Shown: positions 25,901-33,700, numbered from the stretch's first letter. The stretch: 36,723 bases of DNA from Sporosarcina limicola (GCF_014873855.1 NZ_JADBEL010000033.1:1-36723), one strand, 5' to 3'. The notes: generated by a model from the sequence alone, not told the origin. Numbers and translations are program-made.

Positions 25901-26162
25901 GAGTAATAATGATTACACTGATGTATTTGAAATTGACGTAACGAAAGCTAGTAATTTACAAATCACTGTAATGAATGAACAGAGTATTGGAATGAGTTGG
26001 GGCTTGTATTATGAAACAGATCCAAATAATTACCTTGCTTATCCACAACAAGTTGGAAATAAATTAGTCGGTAATTATCAGGTTCATTACCCTGGAAAAT
26101 ATTATTTAGTCGTTTATAAATATTCTGGAGGATCTGGAGATTATACGGTTGAAGTTCAATAA
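22965..26162 (+). CDS. Secreted microbial collagenase, peptidase family M9 (copy 2)
   Basis: A 1065-residue paralogue of the gene at 9369 with the same architecture: signal peptide 1-32 (MWKFTKPVFK, then VLSILAITLGSF), M9N domain, M9 catalytic domain with HEFTH at 507-511 and WFEEGNAEL, two PKD domains (774-861 and 863-951) and a PPC collagen-binding domain from 954. An upstream GTG at 22932 is in frame, but the conserved AGGAAGGTGA and signal peptide place the start at ATG 22965. From about residue 395 to the end of the PKDs the protein is almost identical to copy 1, while the first 390 residues and the last 90 differ much more. Predicted to be driven by the sigma-54 promoter at 22515. Confidence 0.95.
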   Translation: MWKFTKPVFKVLSILAITLGSFQLQTFANVNTEQSFKDELKMEPAGMQQPMQELAHSSYIDEIDSYEKRTELSDRSVKPPAIEEVEQQAKSMKQAKLQEYTMADLNLLNHQQLVELLSTIEWYQVTDLFKFNNDSLAFYKNATRVQAILDALEEKGKTFTKNDSKGIDTLVEVLRSGYYLAFYHQELSELGTRTYHEKTLPALKAIGKNLNFKLGTAEQDKVVAAYGALIGNSSSNVEIVKLATPILKQYNDSLSNYIVERSKGSAVHSLMKGINYDIQTYLADTNKQPKDTVWYRGIDGFVDELSRFALLGTITKDNGWLINNGIYYTSKFGKFHTSPTIGLQVITEAMSMYPYLSSQYLVAADQISYNYGGIDANGKVIDYDQIIEEGKAKFLPNKYTFDDGAFIIKTGDKVTEEKVKQLYWAAKEVEAQFFRMVGRDTPLESGNVDDVLTMVIYNSPAEYKYNDQLYGYDTDNGGMYIEGIGTFFTYERTPAESIYSLEELFRHEFTHYLQGRYEVPGLWGQGPIYANERLTWFEEGNAELFAGSTRKESIVPRKSMVGGLSTNPENRQTVPQVLNAKYGNFDFYKYSYALQSYMYNKKFDMYDRVHDLIRANDVSGYDAYRSALSADTTLNTEYQNYMQMLIDNHNNYIVPHVSADYLALHAPKAVTEIAAEITADANLENVQVATRGSQFFKTFSVKGSYTGKASIGEYADWAAMDRKINEILTRLDQKEWTGYKTVTGYFTNYRVNAAGQFVYDVAFHGVNTDDGNVNKAPVAVINGPETGKINEAIPFTSEGSADVDGQIISYKWEFGDGQTSMEQNPSHIYTEKGTYIVKLTVTDDKGATGTVSKNVTVQEGEVNKAPVAVINGPETGKMNEAISFTSEGSADVDGQIVSYKWEFGDGQTSMEQNPSHIYTEKGTYTVKLTVTDDKGATGTASSNVTVQADEGGTYIESEPNNSFETANKLQLNKTLRGNLSNNDYTDVFEIDVTKASNLQITVMNEQSIGMSWGLYYETDPNNYLAYPQQVGNKLVGNYQVHYPGKYYLVVYKYSGGSGDYTVEVQ

Positions 26163-26178
26163 TATTTATCGATAAAGG

Positions 26179-26215
26179 TAACAGGCTGTCATAATCCATG
26201 ACAGCCTGTTATTTA
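26179..26215 (+). terminator. Terminator of collagenase 2
   Basis: Perfect 14-bp stem (26179-26192, 26198-26211), 5-base loop, then TTT. Its core is the same as the terminator of copy 1. Confidence 0.9.
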
Positions 26216-26226
26216 ATTTCATATAG

Positions 26227-26345
26227 CAGAAGTCTCCCACTTCAATAAATATTGGGAATAATTGGAATCATATATGTAATTAGGCAGGGATTCAAGCTCC
26301 TGCTGAATTAAGTTAAAGCCTCCGGCGGATTTGATTTTCCCTCTA
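26227..26345 (-). mobile_element. Possible IS200/IS605-type end relic
   Basis: Starts with CAGAAGTCTCCCACTTC (26227-26243), shared in 16 of 17 bases with 33477-33493. On the minus strand the segment reads GCCGGAGGCTTTAACTTAAT then paired GCAGG/CCTGC blocks, which resembles from memory the 3' end of tnpB-type elements. No transposase gene is present. It follows a terminator directly. Confidence 0.3.
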
Positions 26346-26459
26346 AATAGAGCGTAGATGCAAGACGAATTAACACTTAGAAAGAACGTGTATTCCCTTT
26401 TTGTGAGAACTGTGGTAAACTGGAATAAAAAAGAGTTTACTTTCGAAAGGATGAACGTC

Positions 26460-27308
26460 ATGCAAACATTGAACCTACTTTTGGAGAAATATAGTCTTCA
26501 ACATAAACAAGAAGAATTAGTAAAGGTCGCAGCTTCATCGATTGGAATGAAAAAGGAGTTTGTAAAAGAACAAGAAATTTTAATTGGCAGTTCCAAATTT
26601 GGAGGATTGCCGGATTTACCATCTCATTTCTCGTTCCCGAAACTTCAGGAACGCTATTTATCTTTTTTGGGACAGGTTAATCTGGAAGAAGTAACGTTTT
26701 ATGATAAGAATAATGAATTGCCTAAAACCGGCATCTTGTATTTTTTTTACGATGTAATCGAACAACCCTGGGGTATGGAAAAGGAAGAGAAAGATGGTTT
26801 TAAAGTTCTTTATTTCGAAGGAAATTCAAACGGGCTGAAAAGAACTTCTTATCCCGAAAAAACGGAAGATTACTCTCCTTTGCCTGTGTTCAAGATTGAA
26901 TTTAAGGACATTTGGACTTTTCCGGAGGATCCTAAAGGGATTGAGTTGGATGATAATGAAAGGGAACGTTACTTCGAATTCAGGGACAGTAACATGCAAA
27001 TGGTTGCTGGTTCGGAAAATGACGAAATATCGTCTGATTCGATGCATTATATGCTGGGTGAACCTTTCAACGTACAAAATGACGTGTTTGAAGAAATCAT
27101 TTATTATGCAAACGAAGAAAAACTAGACTGGGATTCAAAGGAAATTATGGATAAAAGCGATGAGATGGTTTTATTGTTTCAAATGGATAGCGACGATGAT
27201 TTGGAGGTCATGTGGGGAGATTGTGGGATGCTTTATTTTTGTATCAATAAAAAAGACCTTGCTGAAAAAAGGTTCGATCGGACAAAATTTACGTTACAAT
27301 GCTCATGA
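26460..27308 (+). CDS. DUF1963 protein (YwqG-like)
   Basis: A 282-residue soluble acidic protein of the DUF1963/YwqG family, function unknown. Family segments: IGSSKFGGLPDLPSHFSFP near 47-65, LSFLGQVNLEEV near 73-84, TGILYFFYD near 97, and the C-terminal LLFQMDSDDDLEVMWGDCGM followed by LYFCINKKDL. ATG at 26460 is taken because AAAGG lies nine bases upstream; an ATG at 26451 is too close. YwqG-like genes often stand alone or beside polymorphic-toxin loci, but no toxin is visible here. Confidence 0.85.
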   Translation: MQTLNLLLEKYSLQHKQEELVKVAASSIGMKKEFVKEQEILIGSSKFGGLPDLPSHFSFPKLQERYLSFLGQVNLEEVTFYDKNNELPKTGILYFFYDVIEQPWGMEKEEKDGFKVLYFEGNSNGLKRTSYPEKTEDYSPLPVFKIEFKDIWTFPEDPKGIELDDNERERYFEFRDSNMQMVAGSENDEISSDSMHYMLGEPFNVQNDVFEEIIYYANEEKLDWDSKEIMDKSDEMVLLFQMDSDDDLEVMWGDCGMLYFCINKKDLAEKRFDRTKFTLQCS

Positions 27309-27575
27309 TTTGAATAGTATATTGTGGGTACTCTATTTAGAGATGCAGTGAAATGGGCTAACTTTAGAATGGAAGGATGAAAGAAATTCACCTTTAATTT
27401 AAACGTTATTCCTAAAATTCTTCAAGGAGTATTGAATATTTCTCGCGTTTTCTTAGCGACTATTCTGTCATTTGTATTTATCTACTTGCCTTTTTGGGTA
27501 TCAAGATGTTCTTTTTATGTAATCTCACCATGGTCAACAACAAATGCCTAACTTGTCTCGTTTAATTAAGGTTTC
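27309..27575. other. Intergenic region, nothing recognised
   Basis: AT-rich spacer between the DUF1963 and VLRF1 genes. No hairpin-T terminator or gene was found; the sigma-B-like promoter follows it. Confidence 0.4.
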
Positions 27576-27601
27576 GTTATAGACTGACCGTGCGTGGGTA
27601 T
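27576..27601 (+). promoter_or_regulatory. Sigma-B-like promoter of the VLRF1 gene
   Basis: -35 GTTATA (27576-27581; consensus GTTTAA), 14-base spacer, perfect -10 GGGTAT (27596-27601). It lies 40 bp before the ATG. Confidence 0.5.
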
Positions 27602-27640
27602 GCTAATAACAATCCAAAAATTAAGGAGGCTAAATAATTT

Positions 27641-28435
27641 ATGTCGTTAAGCAAAGAACTTCAGACCCTCAAAGAATTTCAATGTAATGACCGCTGTGTT
27701 TTAAGTGTGTATTTAAACACTAATCCTGCTGATCCAGATCAGTTAAAAGGTGCATGGAAGATTCATTTGAAAAGTGGTTTAAAGCGAATTAATGAGTATA
27801 TAACAGCTTCAAAAGATGAAAATGAAATGAAAGCTTTTAAAGAAGTTGAGAAAAGGGTAGTTGAAGAAATTGAAGATAATCAAAATGATTTGCATAAAGG
27901 AGTCGTTATTTTCACTTCAGAAAATCCAGTTTTATGGTCAGTTCACTATGTACAAGTGCATGTGAAAACGAGCTTCCATTGGGAAAACCATCCAGTGGTT
28001 GAAGAGATGGAATATATGTACAAAGCATATCCCGAAGCCGGTATTATCTTACCAAGCTTTGGAGAAGTACGGATATTGGATACAGCAATGGGGTTCGTTA
28101 ATGATGAACTTACTTATAGTTTTGACCCAAACCTTCAAGGATGGGGGAAACGGAAAAAAGCGGATTCTGGCAATCATAACGGAATAGGAAGCAGTAAAGT
28201 AGATGCTTTAGAACCGCGATTGAAAGAAAACCTAAGTAGATTTTATAAAGGGATGGGTGAGATAGTTGAACGATTGAAGAAAGAATGTGGTTGGAGAGAG
28301 ATCCATGTGGCAGGCGAAGCCGAATTAGCAAACGCTTTCGCTGAAACTTTACAAGAAAAACCAGCAAGCTGCATTCATAAAAACCTGAATAACAGCAAAT
28401 CGAAAGACGTTCTTCACCAGGTTTTTGAGAAATGA
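27641..28435 (+). CDS. VLRF1 family, aeRF1-type release-factor homologue
   Basis: A 264-residue protein related to the bacterial eRF1-like (baeRF/VLRF1) families, thought to act on stalled ribosomes. Recognisable: N-terminal CVLSVYLNTNPADPDQLKGA, GVVIFTSENPVLWSVHYVQV, then an eRF1 domain-3-like C-terminal half ending in EIHVAGEAELANAF. The usual GGQ peptidyl-hydrolysis tripeptide is not seen; the loop near residue 181 reads HNGIGSSKVD. RBS AAGGAGG lies 11 bases before the ATG. A sigma-B-like promoter suggests a stress role (inference). It is a single gene with its own downstream terminator. Confidence 0.75.
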   Translation: MSLSKELQTLKEFQCNDRCVLSVYLNTNPADPDQLKGAWKIHLKSGLKRINEYITASKDENEMKAFKEVEKRVVEEIEDNQNDLHKGVVIFTSENPVLWSVHYVQVHVKTSFHWENHPVVEEMEYMYKAYPEAGIILPSFGEVRILDTAMGFVNDELTYSFDPNLQGWGKRKKADSGNHNGIGSSKVDALEPRLKENLSRFYKGMGEIVERLKKECGWREIHVAGEAELANAFAETLQEKPASCIHKNLNNSKSKDVLHQVFEK

Positions 28436-28538
28436 AGATGGGTAGGTGTTATCCGAATTCATTAGATTCGATATTTGAAAATCCTATCGATAAAGCGGTA
28501 AGAATTATTGGTATGAATGTTCATTAAAAAATACAGGC

Positions 28539-28576
28539 CCTACATAGAACGGGTAAAGTTCTATGTAGGTGTTTTT
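28539..28576. terminator. Terminator between the VLRF1 and HAD genes
   Basis: Perfect 12-bp stem (28539-28550, 28558-28569) with a 7-base loop followed by TGTTTTTT; sits between converging genes. Confidence 0.88.
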
Positions 28577-28613
28577 TATATTTCATGAAGAAGTTATCGG
28601 ATGTCTACCATTT

Positions 28614-29300
28614 TCACAATAAAACATCCGAAATAAAGTCAGCCCATGCATGAATCTTATATGTCGGTTGAATGGCAGTCACATTTTTCTTCATCTGCGG
28701 ATTAAACCAACATGTATCGATTCCATAGTTAGTGCCACCCTGAATATCCGAAGTGAGGGAATCACCAATCATTAGAACACGGGATTTATCGGAGATTTGT
28801 AGTTTTTCGAAAGTATAGTCAAAAATCGCTACCTGTGGTTTTTGGGTTCCTGCTTCTTCTGAAGTAATAATCGCCTCGAACGAATTCGAGAAAATTGACC
28901 GATTCATTCTGGCGTGTTGTACATCATTAAACCCATTCGTCAGCAACGCTAGTCTATAGTCTGAAAGTCCCGCAATCATTTCTTCTACCCCATCAATTAT
29001 ATGGACTTCTTTTCCTAAATTCTCAAGATACGTGTGTCCAAAAAATTCTGCATCCATAGTAAGCTCGTGTTGTAAAAATAAGCGTTTGAATCGCTCTACT
29101 TTAAGCTCTGCTAAAGTTGTGCGACCTTGCTCTAAATCATCCCATAACATTTTACTAATTGCCTTGTAACTTGTTATGTATTCATTAAATCCATTCGGCA
29201 AACCAAACGTTTGAAATGTATTTGAAAGAGCATGTTTCTCCGTTAGACTAAAATCAAGTAACGTGTCATCTAAATCAAATAATAATACATCATATTTCAT
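28614..29300 (-). CDS. HAD-superfamily phosphatase (YjjG/YfnB type)
   Basis: A 228-residue HAD hydrolase of the YjjG family (noncanonical pyrimidine nucleotidase type). Motif I DLDDT is at residues 9-13 (nucleophile Asp9, acid Asp11); motif II is LLTNG; the motif III Lys is in TQKPQVAIF; motif IV is IGDSLTSDIQGG. The helical cap after motif I (residues ~17-90) is the C1 type. Start ATG 29300 puts motif I at the usual distance; upstream starts add residues with no homology. AGAGG lies 11 bases upstream. Likely a housekeeping nucleotide phosphatase; the substrate is uncertain. Confidence 0.88.
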   Translation of the reverse strand: MKYDVLLFDLDDTLLDFSLTEKHALSNTFQTFGLPNGFNEYITSYKAISKMLWDDLEQGRTTLAELKVERFKRLFLQHELTMDAEFFGHTYLENLGKEVHIIDGVEEMIAGLSDYRLALLTNGFNDVQHARMNRSIFSNSFEAIITSEEAGTQKPQVAIFDYTFEKLQISDKSRVLMIGDSLTSDIQGGTNYGIDTCWFNPQMKKNVTAIQPTYKIHAWADFISDVLL

Positions 29301-29466
29301 AAGTTTCTCATCCTCTTTAAACATAAATTTAATACCTTTCACGTATTCAATCAGAATAACGTTCGATTTACAGTGTGTCAATCAAACAGGCATACCAAAT
29401 TTCTGAAATTATTGATAGTATTGAAGGTAAGTTGGTAAACAAGTAGAAAAAGAGTGATGTGATAAT

Positions 29467-30210
29467 ATGGGAAAAGAAAAGACTAAACGACATGAAGTCG
29501 ATTTATATGAACCGATTGAACACTATTTCACAAAACAAGGTTACAACGTTCATGGCGAGGTTAATCATTGTGATCTAGCGGCTTTAAAAGGCGATGAACT
29601 ACTCATCGTTGAGCTAAAACTTACATTAAATGTTGAGCTTCTTATACAGGCAACCAAAAGACAGCGATTAACTGAATTCGTCTATATTGCGATACCCACA
29701 CCTGCGTACAGTCTGCGTTCTAAAAAATGGAAAGACATTTGTCATCTGATGCGAAGACTGGAGCTCGGTCTAATTACCGTGTCATTCCGAGAAGACGATA
29801 CTGAAATGAAAATCATTCATGAGCCAGGACCCTTTGATAAAAATAAAAGCAGGAGGCAAAGTACTAAGAAACGAAACGGAATTTTTACGGAGATTGAGGG
29901 AAGACAGGGGAATTACAATGTTGGTGGAAGTACGCAAACAAAGATTATGACGGCATATAAAGAAAATTGTATTCACATCGCCTGCTGTTTAGAGCACTTT
30001 GGTCCATTAACGCCTAAATCCCTACGGCAAATGGGGACAGGAGAAAAGACTTTAGCCATTCTAACTAAAAATTACAATGGCTGGTTTGAAAAAATTCGAA
30101 GAGGCGTGTATGGCATTACCGAAAAAGGCGTAAACGAGTTTAAGGAAAACCCACAAATTGCTGATTTTTATATCCAATCAATGATGGATTCCTCTAGCTA
30201 TATAGATTGA
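29467..30210 (+). CDS. DUF2161 protein with PD-(D/E)XK nuclease-like fold
   Basis: A 247-residue protein of family DUF2161. The N-terminal 90 residues hold a restriction-endonuclease-like core: Glu in LYEPIEHYF, Asp in HCDLAALKGDEL, and the E-x-K pair in IVELKL, the standard PD-(D/E)XK layout. The middle is basic (KNKSRRQSTKKR), and the C-terminal 80 residues look like a winged helix (LTPKSLRQMGTGEKTLAILT). So a DNA-acting role is plausible, though the family is uncharacterised. It is not next to a methyltransferase or other restriction gene. ATG at 29467; RBS GAGTGATG is moderate. Confidence 0.75.
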   Translation: MGKEKTKRHEVDLYEPIEHYFTKQGYNVHGEVNHCDLAALKGDELLIVELKLTLNVELLIQATKRQRLTEFVYIAIPTPAYSLRSKKWKDICHLMRRLELGLITVSFREDDTEMKIIHEPGPFDKNKSRRQSTKKRNGIFTEIEGRQGNYNVGGSTQTKIMTAYKENCIHIACCLEHFGPLTPKSLRQMGTGEKTLAILTKNYNGWFEKIRRGVYGITEKGVNEFKENPQIADFYIQSMMDSSSYID

Positions 30211-30442
30211 ACAAATGATTCCACTAAATAACGTTTCGGCGTTAGTGTATGCCGCCAGTCTTATGGCTCCGGCTAACTCTTGAAGGGCGTCTTCGCTGGA
30301 TTGACAGGTCACTTTCAATAGTTCAACATATATAGTTTTATGATTAGGGATAATTATTTGCAGTAACGAGAAACTATGAAATCATGTGTGTTTTATCGTC
30401 CAAACTGCTACAATAAAAGAAAATAAATTCAGAGGTGAGTAC

Positions 30443-31981
30443 ATGATTTTTCAATTTAAAGTACAACTAAAACATATGAGTCCTCCGGTTTGGAGAAGGC
30501 TACAAGTCGATAGTATGACGACTTTTCATGATATGCATGAAGTCCTGCAAACGGCATTTGAATGGGAGGATTCACATTTGCATTCGTTTTCTGTGAAGAG
30601 AAGGGATGGAAAAACAATAGATAATGTGGAAATCGGTCCGACAATGAATGAGAACTATCTATTTTCATTAGTCAACTATGATGAAAGCAAGGAAATACTA
30701 GCCAATTGGTTCGTAAAAGAAAAGGATCGTATTGTCTATACGTATGATTTTGGCGATAATTGGGAACATGAAATCGTCCTTGAAAAAATCCTTTCGAAAG
30801 TACCAGGAGAATATTACCCAAACTGTGTTAAAGCGATGCAGTTGACACCCGAAGAGGATAGCGGTTGGATGGGCTACGAGGAGCAGATTGAAGAAGTCAA
30901 TTGGCGAGCATTAACGGAAGAAGTAAATAGGGTGCTTTCCCCTTTGACAACAGTGGTGACTGATGAACATAGCGATTCATTTGATTGGAAAGAGTTGTTT
31001 GCCCAAGCGAAGGAATTGAACGCAATGAAACCGTGGAACAGCCTTGATGATAATCAAATTTTTGTTGTCACGGATCCTGTAAGTGGAGAAAATTTGTTTT
31101 GCAGTGTGCTCGGTGGAGGCGGAGAAGAATTTGGTATGGCAGTGTATATTGGCGATGAAGGGTTACAGACATTAAGGGATACATTAGCAGGAACGAAATC
31201 AGCCATGGAGCTGTTCTTTCATCAAAGAAGTTTGCTGCTGTCATTCGTAGATCGTGATGGATTGGAAAGCCTAGATTATGACCTTATTAAAAAGCATAAT
31301 TTGACCTTCAGGGGTAAGAAACAATGGATTCAATTCCGGAGTTTTGTACCGGGAAGTTATCCGTGGTTAATGGATGAAGAAGAGGCGAGACTTCTGTCGA
31401 TTGTCATCGAGCAAGCAATCGTGATATGCAAACATATGAAGCAAGGGTTGAATATTCCTGTTTTTGGAAGTGGAGATGACGCTGTCTTTATTGCCCGTGT
31501 TCCAAAAGGAAATGGAAAAACGATTGGATGGGAAGACAAACTTATTCAGATTCCAGTAAATCATAAAAAGATTGCGGAATCTAAATTAGTCATTTCTGAA
31601 TTGGATGTGAAGAGAGCACAAAAACAGGAGCGTCTTAATGCAGTGATTGAATTTGATGTTTTTCATTTAGATATGCCTGTTCAAGTTGAGAAGGATGAGC
31701 GCCCATTCTTCCCAATGATGGCTGTTGCGATGAATCATAAAACTGGAGAGGCGTTGTTTCAAGAAATTTTCGAAAGTAGCTTTGCTGTTGAAAATGTACA
31801 AAAAGGTTTCATTCAGTTTATTGAGAAGTGTGGATTTAGGCCAAGGGAAGTATGGGTAACTAGTCAGGTGGCATCATCTCTTGCTCCTTTACTCAAAGAG
31901 CTTAAAGTGGCTTCCATGGAAGTAACACAACTACAGCATATAGAGCAGTTGAAAAGGTTTTTGAGTGAGATGAAAGGTTGA
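30443..31981 (+). CDS. pRiA4b ORF-3-like protein fused to an uncharacterised C-terminal region
   Basis: A 512-residue protein. Residues 1-175 are the plasmid pRiA4b ORF-3 (IS1096 TnpR-like) domain: FQFKVQLKHMSPPVWRRLQV, FHDMHEVLQTAFEWEDSHLH, YTYDFGDNWEHEIVLE, YYPNCVKA. The rest (about 200-512) is a large region I take to be the DUF7309/DUF6930 pair seen with this domain in Bacilli (FVVTDPVSGENLFCSVLGGG; EEARLLSIVIEQAI; VAMNHKTGEALFQEI). No catalytic motif is known. ATG 30443 with GAGGTGA is the start; an earlier in-frame codon has no RBS. The domain name comes from transposon passengers, but no mobile element is adjacent. Confidence 0.75.
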   Translation: MIFQFKVQLKHMSPPVWRRLQVDSMTTFHDMHEVLQTAFEWEDSHLHSFSVKRRDGKTIDNVEIGPTMNENYLFSLVNYDESKEILANWFVKEKDRIVYTYDFGDNWEHEIVLEKILSKVPGEYYPNCVKAMQLTPEEDSGWMGYEEQIEEVNWRALTEEVNRVLSPLTTVVTDEHSDSFDWKELFAQAKELNAMKPWNSLDDNQIFVVTDPVSGENLFCSVLGGGGEEFGMAVYIGDEGLQTLRDTLAGTKSAMELFFHQRSLLLSFVDRDGLESLDYDLIKKHNLTFRGKKQWIQFRSFVPGSYPWLMDEEEARLLSIVIEQAIVICKHMKQGLNIPVFGSGDDAVFIARVPKGNGKTIGWEDKLIQIPVNHKKIAESKLVISELDVKRAQKQERLNAVIEFDVFHLDMPVQVEKDERPFFPMMAVAMNHKTGEALFQEIFESSFAVENVQKGFIQFIEKCGFRPREVWVTSQVASSLAPLLKELKVASMEVTQLQHIEQLKRFLSEMKG

Positions 31982-32103
31982 GTAGCGTTCGAATAAGATG
32001 ATTCAGATTGGAACGTTTTCAGTGAAATCTTTAGGCAGGTGCATAATTGTTTGAAAAGATTAGCGTCTCATCGAAATAATTGACAGTAAGCGGGGGACTA
32101 ACT

Positions 32104-32673
32104 TTGGAGAACAACCAAGGAAGAACTGTATATATATTATCTGGACCAGCAGGAGTTGGTAAGACAACTACTTCTAAAGAACTTGTAAAGAAGTTAAGTG
32201 CTTGTGCTTATATTTCAGGTGATGATATTAGCCATATGCACGTTATTGGACGAAAAAATCCATGGGAAAGCGAGGAAGAAACTTCTTTGATTTGGGATAA
32301 TATTTTAAGTCTTACCAAAAACTTTCTTTGGTATGGAAATGATGTTGTAGTGGATTATGTTACATTCCCACACCAGGCTATATGGTTGTACGATAATTTG
32401 AGAAATTCAAATGTAAGAGTTGTATATGTCGTTTTATGGGCTGATCAAGATACTTTAATCGAGAGAGATAGCAAGAGACTACGAGAGCATAGAATGGGTG
32501 AACGTTGCTTACTATTGGCTGATGAATTCAAGAAATCAGGTTTAGATGAAAAGTATCTCTTAAGCACAACTGAAGGAACAAAAAGTGAGAATGAGTATAT
32601 AATTGATGAGATTATTTCTAATGCAAAATTTAGAATAAAAGGTTGTGAGTTGGTTGAGACTAGCAACATTTAA
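32104..32673 (+). CDS. P-loop kinase-like protein
   Basis: A 189-residue NTP-binding protein of the small kinase type (AAA_33, similar in shape to shikimate or chloramphenicol kinases). Walker A is GPAGVGKTT at residues 14-22; a conserved Asp pair is in ISGDDISHM; the lid-like arginine segment ERDSKRLREHRMGER follows the strand VRVVYVVLWAD. Start TTG 32104 is supported by GGGGGA about seven bases before; an earlier TTG at 32080 has no RBS. Its last 29 bases overlap the next gene, an EEP phosphatase, so the two are translationally coupled. The substrate could be a small molecule or a nucleic-acid end; not resolvable. Confidence 0.7.
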   Translation: MENNQGRTVYILSGPAGVGKTTTSKELVKKLSACAYISGDDISHMHVIGRKNPWESEEETSLIWDNILSLTKNFLWYGNDVVVDYVTFPHQAIWLYDNLRNSNVRVVYVVLWADQDTLIERDSKRLREHRMGERCLLLADEFKKSGLDEKYLLSTTEGTKSENEYIIDEIISNAKFRIKGCELVETSNI

Positions 32674-33421
32674 TATTTGGAATAATGAGGATACATGGAA
32701 CAGTAGAAAAAAAGTTATTATTGATGAAATTATAAGAATAGATGCTGATATAATCGCGCTTCAAGAGGTACCAAATCTCCAAGAACTTGAGTTAATAGTA
32801 AAAGACGTAGGTATGAAACATTACTCTTTCATGTCATACTTGGATGACGAAGAGGGACTTGCAATACTATCAAAACACCCACTAGAAACCATTAACAAAA
32901 CAAATGACATTTTAAATCAATGTGCACAAAGGGTTACAGTTGCTATAAAAGGATTTACTCTCGGTTTAACCAATGTACATCTAGATTGGAAAAGTGTTGC
33001 TAATAGGGAAAAGGAAATAGTTGAAGTGATAAAATGGAATTCCGAGAGTAATCATACTGACTATGAATTGCTCTGTGGTGATTTTAACAGTGCCCCTAAT
33101 AGATCGAGCATTTACAATTTTTTAGTGGGAGAATTATCTATTAATGCAATTGATACAAGTTGGGTTGATTTAGGGCAGTCTCTAAATTCTCCAACGTTAG
33201 ACTTTGTAAACAATAGTTGGCTACATAATAGAGATAGATTGAATGATATACGAGTTCCAATTCGTTATGATTGGCTATTAGTTAAGGCGTGTTATCCTAA
33301 ACAAGAACCAAAACTTACAAAGATCGAGTTATTCGCTAATAATCCAACCACGATTCATCAAATACTGCCAAGTGACCATTATGGGGTATATGTTGATTTG
33401 AGTTTCGAAAAGAAATTGTAA
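32645..33421 (+). CDS. Endonuclease/exonuclease/phosphatase (EEP) family protein
   Basis: A 258-residue Mg-dependent EEP fold hydrolase. Active-site segments: ATFNIW (Asn10), ALQEV (metal-binding Glu41), NVHLDW (His112), CGDFNSAPN (Asp146, Asn148) and SDHYGVY (Asp244, His245). No signal peptide, so cytoplasmic. Start is GTG 32645 or TTG 32654; AAAGG at 32637-32642 fits the second better. The reading frame overlaps the preceding kinase gene by 29 bp, suggesting a functional couple (kinase plus phosphodiesterase or phosphatase). A terminator follows at once. Confidence 0.8.
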   Translation: MSWLRLATFNIWNNEDTWNSRKKVIIDEIIRIDADIIALQEVPNLQELELIVKDVGMKHYSFMSYLDDEEGLAILSKHPLETINKTNDILNQCAQRVTVAIKGFTLGLTNVHLDWKSVANREKEIVEVIKWNSESNHTDYELLCGDFNSAPNRSSIYNFLVGELSINAIDTSWVDLGQSLNSPTLDFVNNSWLHNRDRLNDIRVPIRYDWLLVKACYPKQEPKLTKIELFANNPTTIHQILPSDHYGVYVDLSFEKKL

Positions 33422-33425
33422 TTTT

Positions 33426-33465
33426 AAAAAGACGCACAGCGGTTGTTGCTGTTGCGTCTTTTTTA
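33426..33465 (+). terminator. Terminator of the kinase/EEP pair
   Basis: Stem GACGCACAGC/GCTGTTGCGTC with a one-base bulge, A-run before and T6 after. Confidence 0.88.
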
Positions 33466-33476
33466 TCATTTCCCTA

Positions 33477-33525
33477 CAGAAGACTCCCACTTCTAAACGA
33501 AGTGAAAGTGGGGGTAGTTCAAGAC
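33477..33525 (+). mobile_element. Possible IS200/IS605-type end relic
   Basis: CAGAAGACTCCCACTTC at 33477-33493 matches 26227-26243 in 16 of 17 bases and also lies directly after a terminator. It continues into a hairpin CACTTC-TAAAC-GAAGTG and a second complementary GTGGGGG. Terminal hairpins of this kind are typical of single-strand transposing elements. No transposase is nearby. Confidence 0.3.
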
Positions 33526-33625
33526 AATGGGTTGGTTATTCATGCTCATAATCGTAAGAATTGAAAGATTTTTTTGTCGAATAATAGGAGTTTAAGGGGA
33601 ATATTGTCGTTTTTCATTTTTGTGA

Positions 33626-33654
33626 TTGACTTACTATTTCACGAATGATTTAAT
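33626..33654 (+). promoter_or_regulatory. Sigma-A promoter of the DUF485/symporter operon
   Basis: -35 TTGACT (33626-33631), 17-base spacer, -10 TTTAAT (33649-33654), 47 bp before the start. Confidence 0.6.
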
Positions 33655-33700
33655 TGTTAGTAGATTCAGAAAGTGAAAATTATACAAAGGGGTGTTGGGT

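Noticed and set aside
26219..26461. An 80-codon minus-strand frame between collagenase 2 and the DUF1963 gene
   Set aside because: It runs through the suspected transposon-end relic and the promoter of the next gene; no RBS or family match, so treated as non-coding.
31995..32012. cre-like string TTGGAACGTTTTCAG
   Set aside because: Also one base short between AA and CG, so it does not fit the element.
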